Of a DNA stretch of 64,000 nt, positions 60,457 to 64,000 are shown piece by piece (within the stretch, counting starts at the first letter, position 1; each line of letters starts with the position of its first letter). The stretch is from Apium graveolens (Eukaryota; Streptophyta; Magnoliopsida; Apiales; Apiaceae). The stretch lies in contig NC_133650.1 of NCBI RefSeq assembly GCF_009905375.1, forward strand, positions 299,893,957 through 299,957,956. The letters are read 5' to 3'. The notes below the pieces were generated by a model that saw nothing but the letters and a program-made list of their open reading frames with translations, ran no database searches and was not told where the DNA came from. The position numbers and the translations under genes are program-made.

Positions 60457-60950
60457 AAATATTTACTGATTTATTATATTATTTTTATCTGAAAATTGAT
60501 CAGTGTTTCTGTAACAGGAAAATATCATATCAGTATTTGTTGAACTGAATAAATACTGATATCAGTATTTGCTGAATCAGAATTTATAAACTCTGATATG
60601 CTGAATAAATGCTACTATACATCAGCATTTGCTAAAAGGCTGTTAAATGCTTATATGATATCATCATTTGCTGGAAAACTGTTAAATGCTGATATGTAAA
60701 TTAAAATATTTACTAATTTATTATATTGTTTTTATCTGAATATTGTTCAGTGTTTCTGTAACAAGAGATATCATATCAGTATTTGCTGAACAGAATAGAT
60801 ACTGATATCAATATTTGCTGAATCAGAGTTTATAAACTCCTGTATGCTGAATAAATACCCATGGATATTAGCATTTGCTAAAAGGCTGTTAAATGGTGAT
60901 ATGATATCAGCATTTGCTGGAAAGCTATTAAATCCTGATATGTGACTGTT
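60457..60950. repeat. 247-bp tandem duplication full of palindromic GATATCAGTATTTGCTGA motifs
   Basis: Copies begin AAATATTTACT at 60,457 and 60,704. Each holds several variants of TGATATCAG(T/C)ATTTGCTG and their inverse. AAATACTGAT/ATCAGTATTT at 60,551-60,570 is a perfect 20-bp palindrome. The pattern mirrors the motif-seeded SIRE elements, so this could be the LTR or spacer of another such element. Confidence 0.7.
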
Positions 60951-63540
60951 ACAGTTCTGATTCCGGAAATATTCCATTAATTACAATTCTGGGCAAACTG
61001 AGTTCAGGTCGCTGTTGAGCTTTACGTATCAGTGGACGAATTGCTCTGAGCTGTTGTATCATGGAAGTGATATTGCTGCAACCCAACACAGCGTAAGTGG
61101 AGAAATAATCTCTTAAAGAACAATATAGACTTCTCGAAGGCTAGACGCCTCAACTGTTCATAGTTCTTTCAGATTTGTTAAAGTGTCTGTTAGAGCTAAG
61201 TATTTTCTCCTCTCTTTATCAATTCAGTTACTGATTTATCTTGTTATTTTTGCATTCGTGTTTTGTTTCGTTAATTGGTTTAATTGTCTGTATTTGCTTA
61301 ATCCTGATTATATATAACTGCCTCATTATTGCGCTTAATAATTCAAATTGATTTCTTCTATAAATTATAATACATATTGACTTATAATGTGTTAAATAAT
61401 AATTTTAACCTCTCTTATTGAAAATTAAGATACATTTTTATTATATAACCTAGTTCCCCCCCCCCTAAATTTACCATGATATTAAATCTCTATTCTGTAT
61501 CTCACAAAATATATTTATATATTATTCTATTTATGATACGTATTCTATCTACTATATATTGATATATAATTCGAACTCCTCTGGTTTATGAATTATAATA
61601 TCTATTTTACTTACAATACGTGTCAAAAAGAAAATTTGAACCGCTATTTAAAAATTATGGTACTTTTTTTATTTATAAATCTCAACATCTCTCCTTTATA
61701 AATTTTTTTCGTATTTGCGTATTGTGGACATTCCCTCATTTACATCGCGGAGTATTTTTGTGTGTTCTATTTTCAATATGTTAAAAGATACTTTAATTAT
61801 CAATATTTAAAAATGAAACTTTTAAAAAATAGAAAAATAAATCAAAGCGATATTAGAATGTCACGTAAACGATAAATCTAAATTAAAAAAGAAAAACTCC
61901 CGACCTATTCTACTACATACTCACCTAACTTAGGTGAGTACATAGAAATTTTTAATGTTATACACGGGTCCTTTTTAATTATAAAATTTTATTTAAAAAA
62001 TTAAAACTCTACTATTAAAAATACATTAAATATTTACATAACACCCATATAACACCTACTTAGGTATATATTTCTCCTGCCAAAAGGGCTTAATGTTACC
62101 TAATGTAGGTGAGTGAAAAAAGAAATTTTAAATGAATATAAGGTTGTATTTTTGTAATTATACTTAAGATTATGGGTGCTAATATCTTCTTTGAATTGAT
62201 AGGCCAAGTTTACAATTATTCGTATTGACTCAACGCATACCATTTCTTACGCGGTAACAACAAACATCACAACCAAATTATAAAAACATAAATTTAAAAT
62301 TATAAATGGAATTAAATCCCTCGACTTTTCTCCTTTTTTATAAATTCAAACTCCTCGTCTTTATAATTAGGAAAGACATAATTATTTATAAATTTATATA
62401 TGTACTATTTTCCTTTATAAATTAGAATACCAAAAAAAACTTTAGACATGAAAATTCATGGTTACGAATTCCTTTAATCCTCTCTTGCATCTTTTTATCA
62501 TGCATGCCTTCGAATTACAACTCATAGTGTCTCCATTTTATTACAAAATTGTTTTACTTGAAATTTTAAAACATAACATATCAATTATCATTAAACATAA
62601 AACTTATTTTAAAACACACCATTATGTGAAACAATTACAAAACGAAAAAGTATATAAAATAAATCAATGCAAAGAGATAAAGTCTAAAGAATGCACGAAT
62701 GAGAAAGTGTATAAAAAGTATATTTCGTTACACAAAAAAATCATATATACTCGTAAAAAAGGAAAACTAAAATATGTTGAATCTATATTAAATAATATGT
62801 AATCGATTTAATGCTTATCATCCAAAAAATCTATTAAACGCAACATGCCCATCAAAATACATCTAACTTGTTGGGACAAAAATAACTTCTCACTGTTAAA
62901 ATAAATAGCCTATAATCCGTGCCATGCACGGATTGTTTCTGACACTAATGATTTTTAATAATATATTTTATTTTAAAATTATTTATATTGTAACATATTA
63001 TTTTAATAGTTGGAAAAAATTGAAGAATACAATTATTTATAATAATATATGTCTAAATATAATATAATATAATATAATATGTCGTGATTGAAAATAAATA
63101 ATATATTATAAGATATTATTGACCGACTCGAATTCTATACAAATTGTTTAGAAAATAAGGAATATACAAATGAATAATATTAAAGCTTAAATATAATATG
63201 CTAAATATAGTATGCTATTGGAGGGGATTTGAATCCAGAAAAGTTTAGATATTAATATAATAAATAATAATTTATTATTACATTTAACGGTTGTCATTTA
63301 TTTGAATTATAATCTAACGGCTGTAATCTACCATGCTAAACAAACCAAATAGAGAGTGTTCTGTTTATAATAGTATAATATATATTTGTCTTATTTGTGA
63401 CAGAATATTATTTTTATTTGTATACTTCCAGCATTAGAAGAAAAAGAAAAAGAGAAGTTGATCTAAGTTGTAAAAATGTAAAATCTAAGAAGGTTATCAA
63501 GAGCTTAATCAATATATATATCCAATCTCTCGTCATTTAT
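60951..63540. other. AT-rich intergenic DNA with small inverted repeats
   Basis: No gene is seen. A possible small MITE lies at 61,918-62,125 (ACTCACCTAACTTAGGTGAGT at the left, ACCTAATGTAGGTGAGTG at the right). A hairpin AATCCGTG/CACGGATT near 62,911-62,932 resembles a decayed Helitron 3' end. The open frame at 62,458-62,802 is Lys/Ile/Tyr-rich AT sequence and not a credible gene. Confidence 0.4.
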
Positions 63541-63544
63541 CACT

Positions 63545-63725
63545 ACACCATATATGACCTCTAACAACACTTTTTTTGGTGTTACAAGCAAAAATATTAT
63601 CTTAGATCACTAATATTTTATATGAGGTACCATTTTTTTTAACGTTACAGTAGAGGTTAACCAATGTTACCATATGTAGTAAATTGCTATTGTAACATAA
63701 AAAAAGATGTTAGCATTGATATTGA
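63545..63725. mobile_element. Possible CACTA-type terminus
   Basis: CACTACACCATATATGACC is followed by short repeats of GTTAC/GTAAC type (GGTGTTACAAG, CGTTACAG, TGTTACCATA, TGTAACATA), as in CACTA subterminal regions. No transposase is visible. Confidence 0.3.
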
Positions 63726-63729
63726 AATA

Positions 63730-64000
63730 AGTGGGTGATGTTTAAAAATACCCATTTTTTGGGTGCAATGGCTGAAAATACCAATTTTCAAAACACATGG
63801 CTGAAAATACCGTTTTGGATACACATTTTGTAATTGGGTAAGTGTAATACGCATTTGAAAATTGGGTATCTAAGAAAATTACTAAACATACGCATTTGTA
63901 GTTTGGGTATTACCATTGAGATAAACATTTGCCAAATGCGTATCTTAAAAAATAAAATAAAAAATAAATTGGATACCCATTTGACAAATGCGTATCTAGT
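63730..64000. mobile_element. Start of a second TACGCATTTG-type inverted-repeat element, cut by the window end
   Basis: The beginning AAAATACCCATTTTT..GGCTGAAAATACC is followed by ATACGCATTTG near 63,850 and 63,889 and its inverse AAATGCGTATC near 63,936 and 63,987. It resembles 34,800-35,755 in end style and subterminal motif. Confidence 0.4.

Noticed and set aside
62458..62802. 114-codon open frame
   Set aside because: Composition is that of random AT-rich DNA (Lys, Ile, Tyr, His), with no motif and no gene-like context.

Overview
This is a nuclear window from a flowering plant, almost certainly a eudicot. It has intron-rich genes with plant-only protein families, AT-rich intergenic DNA, several classes of plant LTR retrotransposon, MITEs and tRNA-derived SINEs. 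I cannot name the species from sequence alone. The window holds two ordinary host genes and is otherwise dominated by transposable elements.

Positions 1-23,353 are a nest of LTR retrotransposons. (a) 1-~2935, plus strand: the 3' ORF (ORF3, the env-like position) of a SIRE/Maximus-type Ty1/copia element, entering from the left edge. (b) ~2936-12,622, minus strand: a second SIRE-type element with 5' LTR, primer binding site, broken gag-pol and a broken ORF3. Its ORF3 meets the first element's ORF3 tail to tail, and neither 3' LTR is present. (c) 12,623-14,488 and 23,277-23,353, plus strand: two pieces of a Ty3/gypsy (Tat-like) polyprotein. (d) 14,489-23,276, minus strand: a third SIRE-type element inserted in the gypsy integrase end, with one complete LTR of about 909 bp and one truncated LTR of about 493 bp.

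Positions 23,354-36,000 are intergenic: a MITE, a SINE, a non-coding LTR element (LARD) at 26,583-32,148 with two LTRs of about 715 bp, another MITE, and a 0.95-kb inverted-repeat element.

Two host genes lie on the plus strand. 36,024-41,945 is a protein tyrosine phosphatase of the Arabidopsis PTP1 type (8 exons, 338 aa, all catalytic motifs present). 45,040-52,692 is a PSK SIMULATOR (PSI1-like, DUF3475 plus DUF668) gene (12 exons, 645 aa, one GC-AG intron). Their introns carry MITEs, a SINE and minisatellites. From 52,693 to the end there is no gene I can name: tandem repeats, MITE-like pieces, two orphan exon-like stretches on the minus strand, a GC-rich island and the start of an inverted-repeat element.

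The most interesting observation concerns the three SIRE-type copies. Each is seeded with its own 9-15 bp motif, repeated many times in both orientations so that hairpins form, in spacers, in LTRs and even inside coding sequence. In coding sequence the motif is read in different frames, which points to selection or propagation at the DNA/RNA level rather than the peptide level. One array of five hairpins shows paired (compensatory) changes in the two arms. A fourth, unidentified region (60,457-60,950) shows the same behaviour with another palindromic motif.
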